Shown here in pieces: positions 1 through 7,976 of a stretch of 34,623 nucleotides of DNA. Position numbers and translations under genes: made by a program. The notes under the pieces are model-generated. The model did no database searches, was not told where the DNA came from, and was given only the letters and a program-made list of their open reading frames with translations. Every line of letters begins with the position of its first letter. The stretch's first letter is position 1. Source of the stretch: Vibrio lentus (GTDB taxonomy: Bacteria; Pseudomonadota; Gammaproteobacteria; Enterobacterales; Vibrionaceae); NCBI RefSeq assembly GCF_002875945.1, contig NZ_MCZK01000135.1, positions 1 through 34,623 of the forward strand. The letters run 5' to 3'.

Positions 1-118
1 GCATTAAGGTGTGAGCAACGCAACCACGAAACTTAAGCATACCACCGTAAACACAGAACCCAACGATGGAATGAAAAATGCCGAGCGTTGGGAATCACTC
101 TTAAATGCTTTGTTAGAA
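1..118 (-). other. attC: integron attC recombination site (vibrio type), cut by window edge
   Basis: Read on the minus strand this directly follows the stop codon of the 119-925 ORF. It opens with a R''-like TTCTAAC. Its outer arms pair: GCATTAAGGTGTG at 1-13 against CACTCTTAAATGC around 106-118, with unpaired extra bases as in real attC sites. An inner pair, CCCAACG (59-65) and CGTTGGG (86-92), adds a second stem. The general plan (TCTAACA, AACGC-GGCATTTTT, TTCCA, GTGTTTACGGTG, CACACCTTAATGC) closely resembles the repeats of vibrio superintegrons as I remember them. The closing GTTRRRY core would lie just left of the window. No integrase gene is in the window. Confidence 0.82.
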
Positions 119-925
119 TTATTTTCCACTGGACTCAGTTTCCGGCTCAACGCAGTAGTCTAAATAAAAATCGTAACTATCATTTTCAGCATTATATTTT
201 ACAACTGACACTTCGGTAGCTGATATAGGTACATACCTAACATCTTTTGGGATATTAGTACAAATCTCTCTATTGTTTTTATGATAATTATCATGTAGGA
301 GAGTTCTAAAAAAATCTTCATTTAACATAGATGATTGTGATATTGATGCAACAAATATAAGAGGCAGCACTAACATAACCACTGACATAAAAACAATTGG
401 TTTATTTTCTATTGTGTTCCCTGTAAGTTTGTTCCCCACAAAAAAAACTATAGGAAATACAATTTCAATCGCTAGTGTTAGAAGAATAGGACCAAATATA
501 GCAACGAGAATAAAAGACATAGCCACAACATAATTATTCAATGCCGACGCAGGAGCTAGAGTTAACTCTTCTAACATCAAGCCTGAATACAAGATAGAAC
601 CTGAAACTGTTACTGAAGCTACAATCAAGTATATAACTTTCATAGTAAGCGAGTTTTTTACCACAGAAATTAGATTGTCATACTTATTCCAATAGTACTC
701 AACTAACATCAAGTTTAAGAAGCCAGCAACACCTAAGCTAACTATCGTCGGATATGCACTCCCTAACCATGCATTTAGGGTTGCATATAAATAGTAAGCA
801 AGCACATGGATAAAATAGAGGGTTTCATAGCCTCCTCTAGTCAGGCTATTTCCATCTTTGGTTTTATTTGCATGATATCCAAATAAAATCACGTATAAAA
901 AAAATAAAAAAGCTAAATGTTGCAT
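119..925 (-). CDS. cassette-encoded polytopic membrane protein, function unknown
   Basis: 268 aa, not recognised. Hydrophobic stretches near residues 4-17, 34-50, 57-79, 93-115, 126-163 and 173-193 suggest six or seven membrane helices. A short soluble C-terminal tail of about 70 residues contains three cysteines (CTN, DYC) and many acidic residues. The gene is clearly more AT-rich than the core genes further right, which suits horizontally acquired cassette DNA. Its stop codon abuts an attC-like site, so the ORF and site together form a mobile cassette; the 5' cassette boundary may be the GTTAG near 945-948. The ATG at 925 follows a weak AGG. No catalytic motif is visible. Confidence 0.7.
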   Translation of the reverse strand: MQHLAFLFFLYVILFGYHANKTKDGNSLTRGGYETLYFIHVLAYYLYATLNAWLGSAYPTIVSLGVAGFLNLMLVEYYWNKYDNLISVVKNSLTMKVIYLIVASVTVSGSILYSGLMLEELTLAPASALNNYVVAMSFILVAIFGPILLTLAIEIVFPIVFFVGNKLTGNTIENKPIVFMSVVMLVLPLIFVASISQSSMLNEDFFRTLLHDNYHKNNREICTNIPKDVRYVPISATEVSVVKYNAENDSYDFYLDYCVEPETESSGK

Positions 926-956
926 TCCATACCTACGATAATTCTAACAGCTATAT

Positions 957-1001
957 TAGACAGAATAATTCTGCATTTTGTCCCTGAAACATTTCTGTCT
1001 A
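957..1001. repeat. inverted repeat at the cassette/chromosome junction
   Basis: TAGACAGAA (957-965) is matched by TTCTGTCTA (993-1001), and within it CAGAATAATTCTG (961-973) is itself a perfect 13-bp palindrome. It lies in the 217-bp gene-free stretch between the cassette ORF and the zinc-ribbon ORF. It could act as an operator or as a hairpin ending the leftward unit from 1864. It has no T-tract, so a classical terminator is unlikely. Apart from this I see nothing else definite in 926-1142; no attI sequence is recognisable. Confidence 0.5.
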
Positions 1002-1142
1002 GTAATCTAAACCGTTCAGGTTATATCTAATAACTCATTTAATAACAGAACCTTACCTGATTACTGCTTTATCAAACATGACAAAAAGCAGAAAAATTCC
1101 ATATAGTCTCCGCAAAATGTAGAAAGTGACTCAATGTGTGAG

Positions 1143-1259
1143 TTAGTCGTCATCTTCTTCGTTGATTTCTTCGCCACAGCCTAGGCATTTTGGTTAGATG
1201 TCTGTAGGTAGCATGATGATTAAGCCACAGTGTGGACACAGGTCGCCTTGGTTATACAT
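1143..1259 (-). pseudogene. tiny zinc-ribbon protein gene interrupted by an in-frame TAA
   Basis: The ATG at 1259 is preceded by a strong TAGGAGTGACT ribosome site that overlaps the stop of the 1268-1864 gene. Translation gives 21 residues with CPHC, then TAA (1194-1196). The same frame continues with PKCLGCGEEINEEDDD and stops at 1143. The two CxxC pairs (CPHC and CLGC) are the halves of one zinc ribbon, so the intact ancestor was a 38-aa protein and the TAA is most simply a nonsense mutation. A sequencing error, or translation of only the 21-residue part, cannot be excluded. The acidic tail and close spacing suggest a small partner of the preceding protein. Confidence 0.6.
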
Positions 1260-1267
1260 AGTCACTC

Positions 1268-1864
1268 CTAAGCAGCGCTGAATTCGCCAGTGTATGAAAT
1301 AAGGCCGGTTTTCTTGCCTTTGAGTAGGATAGTTACGCCTTGGTCATTAATTCCTGTGATTTGCCAACCGAGCTTTTCAGCCTTGGCTAATGTAGCAAGG
1401 GTTTTGGGCTTATCTTCTAGGCTTTCCATAATCGCGACTACGTCGGTCTCTTCACCAATCGCTTCAATGAGTATCGGGTTGTCGTAGTCAACTTCGGCTA
1501 GTGTTTTGCCCTGCTCTTTCACCGTGAGAGATAGGATTCGGAATACGGCCTTGTCGTTGTAATCGACAATGTGAGATTTGCCTGAGTCATCTACGTATCC
1601 GTCTATTGCGACAATGTAACCCGGCTTACCTTGAGCAATCGCTTTAACGTGTTTAGCGCGCTCTACGCCGCCCGATCGGGTTCTTCCATCGTTGTCTGTT
1701 TCCATACCGCTGTTGGCAATATCGAACTTCTCTCCGATTTTAGTGCGGTTCCAAGCACGTAGGTAAATCCCTTTGGCGTTCTCACTTCCCCAAGACCACA
1801 CGGTGTTGTGAAGCGGAGCCTCCAGTTTTTGTTCAAAGAATTTAGAAATGGCTAACTTAGACAT
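1268..1864 (-). CDS. unrecognised 198-aa soluble protein, paired with zinc-ribbon ORF
   Basis: The reading frame is open to 2104, but the ATG at 1864 is the likely start: AGAGGTAAG sits just upstream, whereas the longer version would cross the terminator at 1967-1992. The product begins MSKLAISKFFEQKLEAPLHN. A conserved-looking block around residues 23-38 (WSWG, GIYLRAWNR) is rich in aromatics, followed by RAKHVKAIAQGKPGYIVAI. I see no signal peptide, membrane segment or catalytic motif. I cannot assign a family. Its position next to an integron cassette and its own zinc-ribbon partner mark it as accessory; a role in defence or nucleic-acid handling is only a guess. Confidence 0.68.
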   Translation of the reverse strand: MSKLAISKFFEQKLEAPLHNTVWSWGSENAKGIYLRAWNRTKIGEKFDIANSGMETDNDGRTRSGGVERAKHVKAIAQGKPGYIVAIDGYVDDSGKSHIVDYNDKAVFRILSLTVKEQGKTLAEVDYDNPILIEAIGEETDVVAIMESLEDKPKTLATLAKAEKLGWQITGINDQGVTILLKGKKTGLISYTGEFSAA

Positions 1865-1966
1865 CAACTTACCTCTACCTGAAAAATTACAGAACGACAT
1901 ACCAATGCGTGGGATGATATGTAAAACTTGTCGTTCAATCAATCGGTATCGCATACTCAAAAATAA

Positions 1967-1992
1967 AAACGCCGACATGATTGTCGGCGTTT
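1967..1992 (-). terminator. rho-independent terminator of the cuyA-TRAP-hydrolase operon
   Basis: The arms AAACGCCGACA and TGTCGGCGTTT are perfect with a 4-base loop. On the minus strand the stem is followed by TTTATTTTT. It lies about 85 bp past the hydrolase stop and ends the leftward operon. It also separates that operon from the start of the 1864 gene. Confidence 0.85.
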
Positions 1993-2075
1993 GATTTGAA
2001 GGTAAGTGGCAAGTAAAGCAATAAAAACATGCGTACTTAAGCCATCTTTTTGCTGTTTTAAACCTAATGAGATAT

Positions 2076-2816
2076 CTAACGCACGCTTTGCAAAAACTCC
2101 CCAAAAGCTACGTTGAAGTGCAATGGTTTCTCAATGTGGGCATTGTGCGCACAATCGTTGATGATACACAGAGAACTGTGCTCAATACCCTTCCACAATA
2201 CTGATATCTGCTCATTCCATGGATAAGTCTTATCTGAATCCGCCCATATAATTAATACTGGCATTCTGTATTGAGAGACATAGGATTCACCATTCCAACT
2301 GTTCATTGCGATGAGTCCGTGTAGATAGGACTGAAACGAAACCTTGTCTGCAAGTTGCATCGATTGCTTGAGTACATGAGGTGCTAATTCATTTTTAAAC
2401 CAACTAGACACAGCCCTCTGTTTGCTGTCGCCATAGGTAAAAGAGGATGCATTCTTGATACTCTCTTGTAATGCTTCAAACCTACCAGGCAAGTCGCCTT
2501 TCGGTCCTGTTCCATACAAGGTCAAACTGACGACTTGTTCAGCCCATTGATGCCCAATCTGCTGGGCGACCATTCCTCCCATTGAGTGCCCTATTAGGTG
2601 AAAACGCTTTATTCCAAGCAGTGCAAGTTGTGACATGACATCTTTGGCCATCTCTTGAATCGTTTCAAAAGCTGTCTCATCAGAACGATCACCAAAGCCT
2701 TTCAAACAAACAGGGACTACTTGCATGTTTTTCTCTAAAAACGGTACTTGAGCACTCCAATATTCTGGGCCACTTAAAAATCCATGGATCATCACTAGTG
2801 GTACATTAACGTTCAT
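2076..2816 (-). CDS. alpha/beta-fold hydrolase (MhpC-like)
   Basis: 246 aa, the usual size for the family. The oxyanion motif HGF is at residues 11-13. The nucleophile elbow GHSMGG places Ser78, the acid is probably Asp193 or Asp195 in WADSDKTYP, and the base is His224 in the CAHNAHIEKP block, so the catalytic triad is complete. No signal peptide, hence cytoplasmic. The start lies 5 bp past the dctM stop and its GGGG ribosome site is inside the dctM end, so the two are probably translationally coupled. The gene is last in the operon. The substrate is unknown; an ester or thioester linked to the imported compound is a reasonable inference. Confidence 0.85.
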   Translation of the reverse strand: MNVNVPLVMIHGFLSGPEYWSAQVPFLEKNMQVVPVCLKGFGDRSDETAFETIQEMAKDVMSQLALLGIKRFHLIGHSMGGMVAQQIGHQWAEQVVSLTLYGTGPKGDLPGRFEALQESIKNASSFTYGDSKQRAVSSWFKNELAPHVLKQSMQLADKVSFQSYLHGLIAMNSWNGESYVSQYRMPVLIIWADSDKTYPWNEQISVLWKGIEHSSLCIINDCAHNAHIEKPLHFNVAFGEFLQSVR

Positions 2817-2821
2817 TCACA

Positions 2822-4126
2822 TTACCCCATAACATTTGGTAGCCACACGGCAAGCTGAGGAAAGATAACCATCAGTACAATCAAAAATATGAGAGCACCA
2901 ATGAAAGGCAAGCAGCCTTTAATGACATCGATAATAGTCAGACGATCTTTCTCAATAGATTGAATAACATACAAATTTAGGCCAACAGGAGGAGTCAATA
3001 CAGCGACTTCCATCGTTATGGTGTAAATGACACCGAACCAAATCAAGTCAAAGCCTGAAGCTTGAATCAGAGGAAACAAGGTTGGCAGAGTTATGAATGT
3101 CATCGAAACAGGCTCTAAGAACATGCCTAAAATAATGTAGAATAAAATAATCAGTGCAAGCGTCGTGTATGGCGATAGTTCCAGAGAAGTAAACAAGCTA
3201 GTAAACTCTTGTGGCACTTGATAGTAAGTCATCACAAAACCAAAAAGCACACCAGAAGAAAGTAATAAGCCTAAATAACCCATCGTCTTCATGGTCGCTT
3301 TGATTGATTCAAAGAACCCTTTGAGATCCATTCCCCCAACAGTCATAGCAAGTAGCAAGGTAATCACACAAGATACACCTGCCGCTTCAGTAGGGGTCGC
3401 GATTCCCGCATAGATGGAGACTGTAATAATAAGACCGATAACCATCACTGGAATTATCGCGCTCAATGCTAGCCCCCAAGGAATGCTTTCACTGTCATCA
3501 GACCCTGGCACGGATCCTTTTTGTAAGACACTCCACCCTTTAATGATAAGAAAGAAAAAGGAAACCAAAATTAAGCCCGGTACAACGCCCGCAATAAACA
3601 GTTGTCCGATAGACTGATCAGTCACTATCCCGTAGAAAAGAAGAATCAAACTTGGCGGGAGCAGAACGCTGAGTGTTCCACCAGCAGCGAGCACCCCACT
3701 GGCGAGTTTTTTGTCGTAGCCAAGGTCTAACATTGCTGGAAGCGCGACGCCACCAATGGTCAATGAGCCAACCATACTCGATCCACATACAGCGCCAAAG
3801 CCAGCACAAGCACCAACACTCCCGTATGCAGCAGAACCTGTAATTGGCACCTTACTATGCATAAACCAATACAGATTGGGGCCTATGTTGGACCTGCCAA
3901 TCAATTCCCCTAATAACACAAACAGCGGAACCGATAATAAAACGTAATCTACCCACACCCCCCACATTTTAAGTTCGGCTGTAACAAGTGTTGTAGAAAA
4001 AGACTGAATTGAAAGAAGAAACGGAACGGATGCGCCTGCCAGTGCAAATGGGATTGGTAAACCCATCACAATGAATAAAATTAGTAGCCCCATCAAGCCG
4101 AGACCAACTTCATACCACTCAAGCAT
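2822..4126 (-). CDS. dctM: TRAP transporter large membrane subunit (DctM family)
   Basis: 434 aa, about the standard DctM length, with roughly 12 hydrophobic helices. Glycine-rich family features are present, including GSAAYGSVGACAGFGAVCGSS, the PPSLILLFYGIVT block and the C-terminal half with PPVGLNLYVIQ. This subunit forms the Na+-driven channel of a tripartite secondary transporter in the inner membrane. GGAG precedes the ATG, and the gene starts 3 bp after the dctQ stop. It works with the DctP and DctQ genes encoded just upstream. The symbol denotes the family, not the substrate: nothing here shows C4-dicarboxylate specificity. Confidence 0.93.
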   Translation of the reverse strand: MLEWYEVGLGLMGLLILFIVMGLPIPFALAGASVPFLLSIQSFSTTLVTAELKMWGVWVDYVLLSVPLFVLLGELIGRSNIGPNLYWFMHSKVPITGSAAYGSVGACAGFGAVCGSSMVGSLTIGGVALPAMLDLGYDKKLASGVLAAGGTLSVLLPPSLILLFYGIVTDQSIGQLFIAGVVPGLILVSFFFLIIKGWSVLQKGSVPGSDDSESIPWGLALSAIIPVMVIGLIITVSIYAGIATPTEAAGVSCVITLLLAMTVGGMDLKGFFESIKATMKTMGYLGLLLSSGVLFGFVMTYYQVPQEFTSLFTSLELSPYTTLALIILFYIILGMFLEPVSMTFITLPTLFPLIQASGFDLIWFGVIYTITMEVAVLTPPVGLNLYVIQSIEKDRLTIIDVIKGCLPFIGALIFLIVLMVIFPQLAVWLPNVMG

Positions 4127-4129
4127 ATA

Positions 4130-4663
4130 TTATTCTCCAAGCTTTACTTGAGGCACAGAAGTCGTGCCACGAATTGACTCAAGTTTATGCATTATTGAGT
4201 CATAGAGTTTTAAAATAGAAACCAAAGATAAATTGAGTAATGAAACAAAAACTCCGGCCCAAAAATAATACTTAGGCCATAACAATATCTCTGAGGCAGC
4301 AAGCGACACATAGGACTTAGATAGCCCTTTAAAGGCGGCCAAAGCGAAAAAAACAGAGATAACCATCATCAGTGAGTTGTTCGCAATTTCCAGATAGTCT
4401 CTTTTCCCTTTAGAGAGTTGGTCGATAAAAATCGTTACCTTGGGAAAAGCATCTGCCTTGAGTGCGTATGAGAGGCCAACGAACGCTAATGGTACTAACA
4501 TCAAAGCCGTTGCTTCTGTAACCATCCCATCAGGACTACCTATTACGTATCTCATGAATACGCCATAGGTAATCCAGAAAGCTTGGACAATAACGATTAC
4601 ACCACCGCAATACAGCAGTACATTCGTTGAAATATCCAATACTTTTCTGAATTTACCTTCCAT
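4130..4663 (-). CDS. dctQ: TRAP transporter small membrane subunit (DctQ family)
   Basis: The ATG at 4663 gives 177 aa and has an AGGGACAG ribosome site formed around the dctP stop. The frame is open further upstream to 4732, but that would overlap dctP by 58 bases and add a non-hydrophobic leader. Four hydrophobic segments are visible (VLLYCGGVIVIVQAFWITYG; ATALMLVPLAFVGLSYAL; SLMMVISVFFALAAF; YYFWAGVFVSLLNLSLVSIL), the standard DctQ layout. It couples the periplasmic receptor to DctM. Confidence 0.9.
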   Translation of the reverse strand: MEGKFRKVLDISTNVLLYCGGVIVIVQAFWITYGVFMRYVIGSPDGMVTEATALMLVPLAFVGLSYALKADAFPKVTIFIDQLSKGKRDYLEIANNSLMMVISVFFALAAFKGLSKSYVSLAASEILLWPKYYFWAGVFVSLLNLSLVSILKLYDSIMHKLESIRGTTSVPQVKLGE

Positions 4664-4674
4664 AGTTTCTGTCC

Positions 4675-5664
4675 CTAGATTGAGTTCGCAGCAAAGAGGT
4701 CTTTCATCTTGACTGAAAGCTCTGTTCCACAATCATTCTTCAGCTCGTTTTCCCAAGATGTGGAAATATCGGAAACTAACTTAAGCTTTTGCTCTGAGGT
4801 CAGTTCAAGAACCGTACCGCCTTCTTTTTTGGCTTCTGCAATCCGGGCATCTACCCACTTTTCATATTGAGGTTTCAACCAAGCTTCAGTCTCTTTAGCT
4901 GCCTCTAGTAGCGCTTGCTGATCCGTTTCGGAAAGCGAGTCAAATCGCTCTTTATTCATCATGTACATGATGTTGCCGTAAAATATTCCAGCATCCACCA
5001 TGTGTGGCATCACATTCCAAAGCTTCCATGAACTATAAGTTGCTACGCCCATGTTGATGCCATCGACAACACCACGCTCCGCAGATTGAAACACTTCTTT
5101 AGGAGAGATAAAGACTGGCTTGCCGCCCCAACCTTCAATCATCTTGCTCACTAATGGCCCAACAGAACGAACTAGCTTGCCGTTTAAGTTGGAAAACTCT
5201 TCAACAGAATTGACCTGCTCGTTGAACCACCACTCTTGGTCATAAGAGTAATTAGAGTTCATGAGAGGAACCAAGCCGTTCTGGTTAGCCTCCGGAGTAA
5301 TGAGATCACGATATTGAGAATCCATGTCTAACTGCCCGCTCAAATCAACCGCTGACGGATATAATGAAGTTGTTCGATAACATGAAAGTCGATTATCAGC
5401 GCTGATCCAGCTGATATCTGCAACCCCGCCTTGTACAGCATCAACCCCTTCACTCCATCCGTGTAGCGTGGAGGATGGATAGATTCTGACTTTCAGATTT
5501 CCGTTGGATTTTGCTTCTGCTATTTCCGCAAATTTTTTAAACCCTTCATACCTAATGTCCGATTCATTCACATAGGTAGAAAGCCTAATTACTTCTTTGC
5601 TCATTGCATTGAAAGACAGTAATCCACCAATAATTAAGCTGGCTAGTTTGATTGATTTTTTCAT
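4675..5664 (-). CDS. dctP: TRAP transporter periplasmic substrate-binding protein (DctP family)
   Basis: 329 aa starting MKKSIKLASLIIGGLL, a typical Sec signal peptide with likely cleavage near residues 22-23 (AMSKE). The fold landmarks of DctP proteins follow: IRLSTYVNESD, KSNGNLKVRIYPSSTL, and NLNGKLVRSVGP, whose arginine is the expected carboxylate ligand. The block GWGGKPVFISPKEVFQ with RGVVDGINMG completes the core. GGAGATTAC precedes the ATG. A 107-bp gap separates it from the upstream PLP enzyme with no obvious terminator, so cotranscription is likely. The ligand is probably a carboxylate; given the neighbour, a sulfonated or thiol amino acid is inferred. Confidence 0.92.
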   Translation of the reverse strand: MKKSIKLASLIIGGLLSFNAMSKEVIRLSTYVNESDIRYEGFKKFAEIAEAKSNGNLKVRIYPSSTLHGWSEGVDAVQGGVADISWISADNRLSCYRTTSLYPSAVDLSGQLDMDSQYRDLITPEANQNGLVPLMNSNYSYDQEWWFNEQVNSVEEFSNLNGKLVRSVGPLVSKMIEGWGGKPVFISPKEVFQSAERGVVDGINMGVATYSSWKLWNVMPHMVDAGIFYGNIMYMMNKERFDSLSETDQQALLEAAKETEAWLKPQYEKWVDARIAEAKKEGGTVLELTSEQKLKLVSDISTSWENELKNDCGTELSVKMKDLFAANSI

Positions 5665-5771
5665 GTAATCTCCATTTACAACATTTCATTAAATCTTCTT
5701 ACTATCAGTATTCAGTACTAACAGTCACGGTTAATAGGTAAGGTCTGATTGAAAAGTCTCACTCCTATACA

Positions 5772-6782
5772 TTACTCGTAATTAGGGAAGTCGAAGCTGT
5801 CACGATAGCCAAATAACGCTTGAGCGCCTCCGGTATGCACAAAGACAATGTTCTCGCCCTTCTTAAAGTGACCATTTCGAACTAGGTCGATAAGACCCGC
5901 GGCTCCTTTGCCCGAATACACTGGATCAAGCAAAATACCTTCAAAACGTGAGAACATGTTGATCGCTTCGATCGTTGAAGGTGCCGGAATCCCATAGCCT
6001 TCGCCAACATAGTCACAATTCGCCACTACATCTTCGCGTTTTACTGCGTCTGCCGCGCCCATGTGCTCAGCAGTACGTTGAGCCAATTTGAAGACATTGC
6101 CTTCTTGAGTTGGTTTATCAACGCGCACCCCGATACCAAGTACTGGTATTTGACTGTTGGTCATTGCAAAACCGGTGACCAGCCCTGCTTGGGTACCAGC
6201 ACTCCCCGTAGCGTGTACTACGTGGTCAACCTTCAGGTTTCGGTCATTGCTTTGTTTTAAGATCTCTAATGCACAATCTACATATCCAAGAGCACCAATA
6301 TGGTTAGAGCCACCGCCCGGTACGATGTAAGGCTTCTTGCCTTGAGCACGCAGTGTCGCTGCCACATCTTCCATCGCAGCGTTCATATCTGTACCGCCGG
6401 GGTACTTAGAGAGTTGAGCATTGAATAGCTGGTCTAACATAACGTTACCGTTAAACTTATAATCAGGGTCATCACTTGCAGTACGATCTTCCAGTAAGAC
6501 GATGCAATCCATATTCAGCTTGGTCGCTATCGCCGCCGTTTGACGTGCATGGTTCGACTGTGTTGCACCTTGAGTAATGATGGTATCAGCACCTTGTTCA
6601 ACGGCATCAGCCATCAAAAATTCCAACTTTCGAGTTTTATTTCCGCCACCAGCAAGGCCAGTACAATCATCTCTCTTGATCCAGATGTTCGGGCCTCCTA
6701 ACGCTTCACTCAGATTTTTCATTAGCTCTAAGGGTGTGTTCAAGTGGGCAAAATTTAAACGAGGATAACGCGATAAATGCAT
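5772..6782 (-). CDS. cuyA: PLP-dependent L-cysteate sulfo-lyase / D-cysteine desulfhydrase family enzyme
   Basis: 336 aa of the ACC deaminase/D-cysteine desulfhydrase fold. [11 protein letters not shown] places the PLP lysine at Lys49, and [11 protein letters not shown] supplies the conserved Ser76-Asn-His. The glycine-rich phosphate loop [11 protein letters not shown] and [17 protein letters not shown] follow. From memory the segments [16 protein letters not shown] and [16 protein letters not shown] match marine CuyA (L-cysteate sulfo-lyase: cysteate to pyruvate, ammonia and sulfite) better than enterobacterial DcyD. No separate sulfite exporter or sulfotransacetylase gene lies nearby, so cysteine as substrate (giving sulfide) stays open. 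It heads the leftward TRAP operon and diverges from a LysR gene. Family sure; substrate and symbol tentative. Confidence 0.8.
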   Translation of the reverse strand: MHLSRYPRLNFAHLNTPLELMKNLSEALGGPNIWIKRDDCTGLAGGGNKTRKLEFLMADAVEQGADTIITQGATQSNHARQTAAIATKLNMDCIVLLEDRTASDDPDYKFNGNVMLDQLFNAQLSKYPGGTDMNAAMEDVAATLRAQGKKPYIVPGGGSNHIGALGYVDCALEILKQSNDRNLKVDHVVHATGSAGTQAGLVTGFAMTNSQIPVLGIGVRVDKPTQEGNVFKLAQRTAEHMGAADAVKREDVVANCDYVGEGYGIPAPSTIEAINMFSRFEGILLDPVYSGKGAAGLIDLVRNGHFKKGENIVFVHTGGAQALFGYRDSFDFPNYE

Positions 6783-6888
6783 CTCTCTTCTCCAGTCAAT
6801 GTTTAGTTAGTGGTTTGTTTAACACTGAATTACATTAGCTCGTGATATCGCTCGAAAGATAATGCTTTTTGCTAACAGGGGTGTTAAC

Positions 6889-6903
6889 TTTTGTTTAACA
6901 AAA
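6889..6903. promoter_or_regulatory. candidate LysR operator between cuyA-like gene and lysR
   Basis: TTTTGTTTAACAAAA is a perfect 15-bp palindrome around one central base and fits the T-N11-A rule for LysR-type sites. Its core TTGTTTAACA recurs at 6815-6824, 76 bp away and nearer the cuyA-like start. This gives one strong and one weaker copy across the 158-bp divergent region, the usual recognition-site/activation-site layout. Confidence 0.6.
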
Positions 6904-6940
6904 ATATCGACATTCATAATTTTGGACAAGGATTCGCCAC

Positions 6941-7897
6941 ATGGATTTGAAGTGGATTGAGGACTTTTTACACCTTTCTCAATACGGAAGTTTTGCAAAA
7001 GCAGCCAAAGCAAGAAACATCACTCAACCTGCTTTTGGCCGAAGAATCAAACTATTAGAAGAATGGGTGGGGACTGACCTGGTTAATAGGAACACTTACC
7101 CAGCGACATTCACTAAAGCGGGATTTCGGTTTCTAAAACATGCGAATGACCTCAAACAACAAATAGACTACGCTCGGCTAGAAACGGTTAGAGAAGTTAA
7201 CAATAATGAAACAAAAGTCACATTTCATACTCAGCACTCGCTGTCTGAATATGTCGTTAATAAGATGATTAACGAATACACCGATGAGTTTAAAACGACC
7301 TTAGTTTATGTCAGCCCAAACAACTTACATGATTCAGTGCAAGCATTTATCGACAACCGATCTGATTTTCTTATCGGCTTATCTTTCAAGGGAAGTCGAC
7401 TTTATGTACCCAATCCAGAAGTTGAATCCGTCACGATCGGGCATGAGTGCCTAATACCAGTTGTTGCCAGTAAAAGTGATGGTTCAGCACTCTACAAAGA
7501 CTGCAAAAATTCAAGCGTCCCTCTGCTCAGTTATCCATCGAATACTTTTTTCGCACAAGTATTAGAAAAACATGGCTCAATAGCTCAAAGCCTTTGTAGT
7601 TTTGATATTGTGTACGAAAACGCCGTCACACATTCTCTCAAATCAATGGCGCTATCGGGTCATGGGGTGGCGTGGTTACCAGAAGGCTTTGTTCAAGAAG
7701 AGCTTGAGCAAGGTTTATTGATGAGGTTTTCAGAAACCATTTCACCAATTAACGCTAAAATAAAACTCTACCGCTTCTCGACTGAAGAAATGACACCTGG
7801 AATGGGTAAGTTGTGGCACCACTTCAAAGAGACGAGCGTTGAAACCAAAAGGCAAAAAAAACTGGTTACTGACCTTGCAAAGCCAATACATAGCTAA
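6941..7897 (+). CDS. LysR-family transcriptional regulator of the cuyA-TRAP operon
   Basis: 318 aa. The N-terminal winged helix-turn-helix spans about residues 1-60: WIEDFLHLSQYGSFAKAAKA, then NITQPAFGRRIKLLEEWVG. The remainder is a periplasmic-binding-like effector domain. AAGGA lies before the ATG. It is transcribed divergently from the cuyA-like operon, with a palindromic site between them, so it most likely activates that operon when its ligand (perhaps cysteate or a product) is present. Role by position; no direct evidence for the ligand. Confidence 0.88.
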   Translation: MDLKWIEDFLHLSQYGSFAKAAKARNITQPAFGRRIKLLEEWVGTDLVNRNTYPATFTKAGFRFLKHANDLKQQIDYARLETVREVNNNETKVTFHTQHSLSEYVVNKMINEYTDEFKTTLVYVSPNNLHDSVQAFIDNRSDFLIGLSFKGSRLYVPNPEVESVTIGHECLIPVVASKSDGSALYKDCKNSSVPLLSYPSNTFFAQVLEKHGSIAQSLCSFDIVYENAVTHSLKSMALSGHGVAWLPEGFVQEELEQGLLMRFSETISPINAKIKLYRFSTEEMTPGMGKLWHHFKETSVETKRQKKLVTDLAKPIHS

Positions 7898-7932
7898 CGT
7901 AAACGCAGCTATTCCTCTAAAGGTAAGAAGAT

Positions 7933-7965
7933 AAAAGATAAGCCGATAAATACGGCTTATCTTTT
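7933..7965. terminator. bidirectional terminator between lysR and nasA
   Basis: AAAAGATAAGCCG (7933-7945) and CGGCTTATCTTTT (7953-7965) form a perfect 13-bp stem with a 7-base loop. The A-tract on one side and T-tract on the other serve both convergent genes. Confidence 0.88.
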
Positions 7966-7976
7966 AACAGGGTTGC

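Noticed and set aside
281..294. ATGATAATTATCAT, a perfect palindrome resembling part of a Fur box
   Set aside because: Inside the coding region of the cassette ORF in very AT-rich DNA, far from any start; most likely chance.
1865..2104. Upstream extension of the 1268-1864 gene
   Set aside because: It would read through a perfect terminator stem and into the hydrolase gene; the ATG at 1864 has a good ribosome site.
4664..4732. Longer DctQ start overlapping dctP
   Set aside because: No ribosome site for it, and the 58-base overlap is unlikely; the start at 4663 has AGGGACAG in front.
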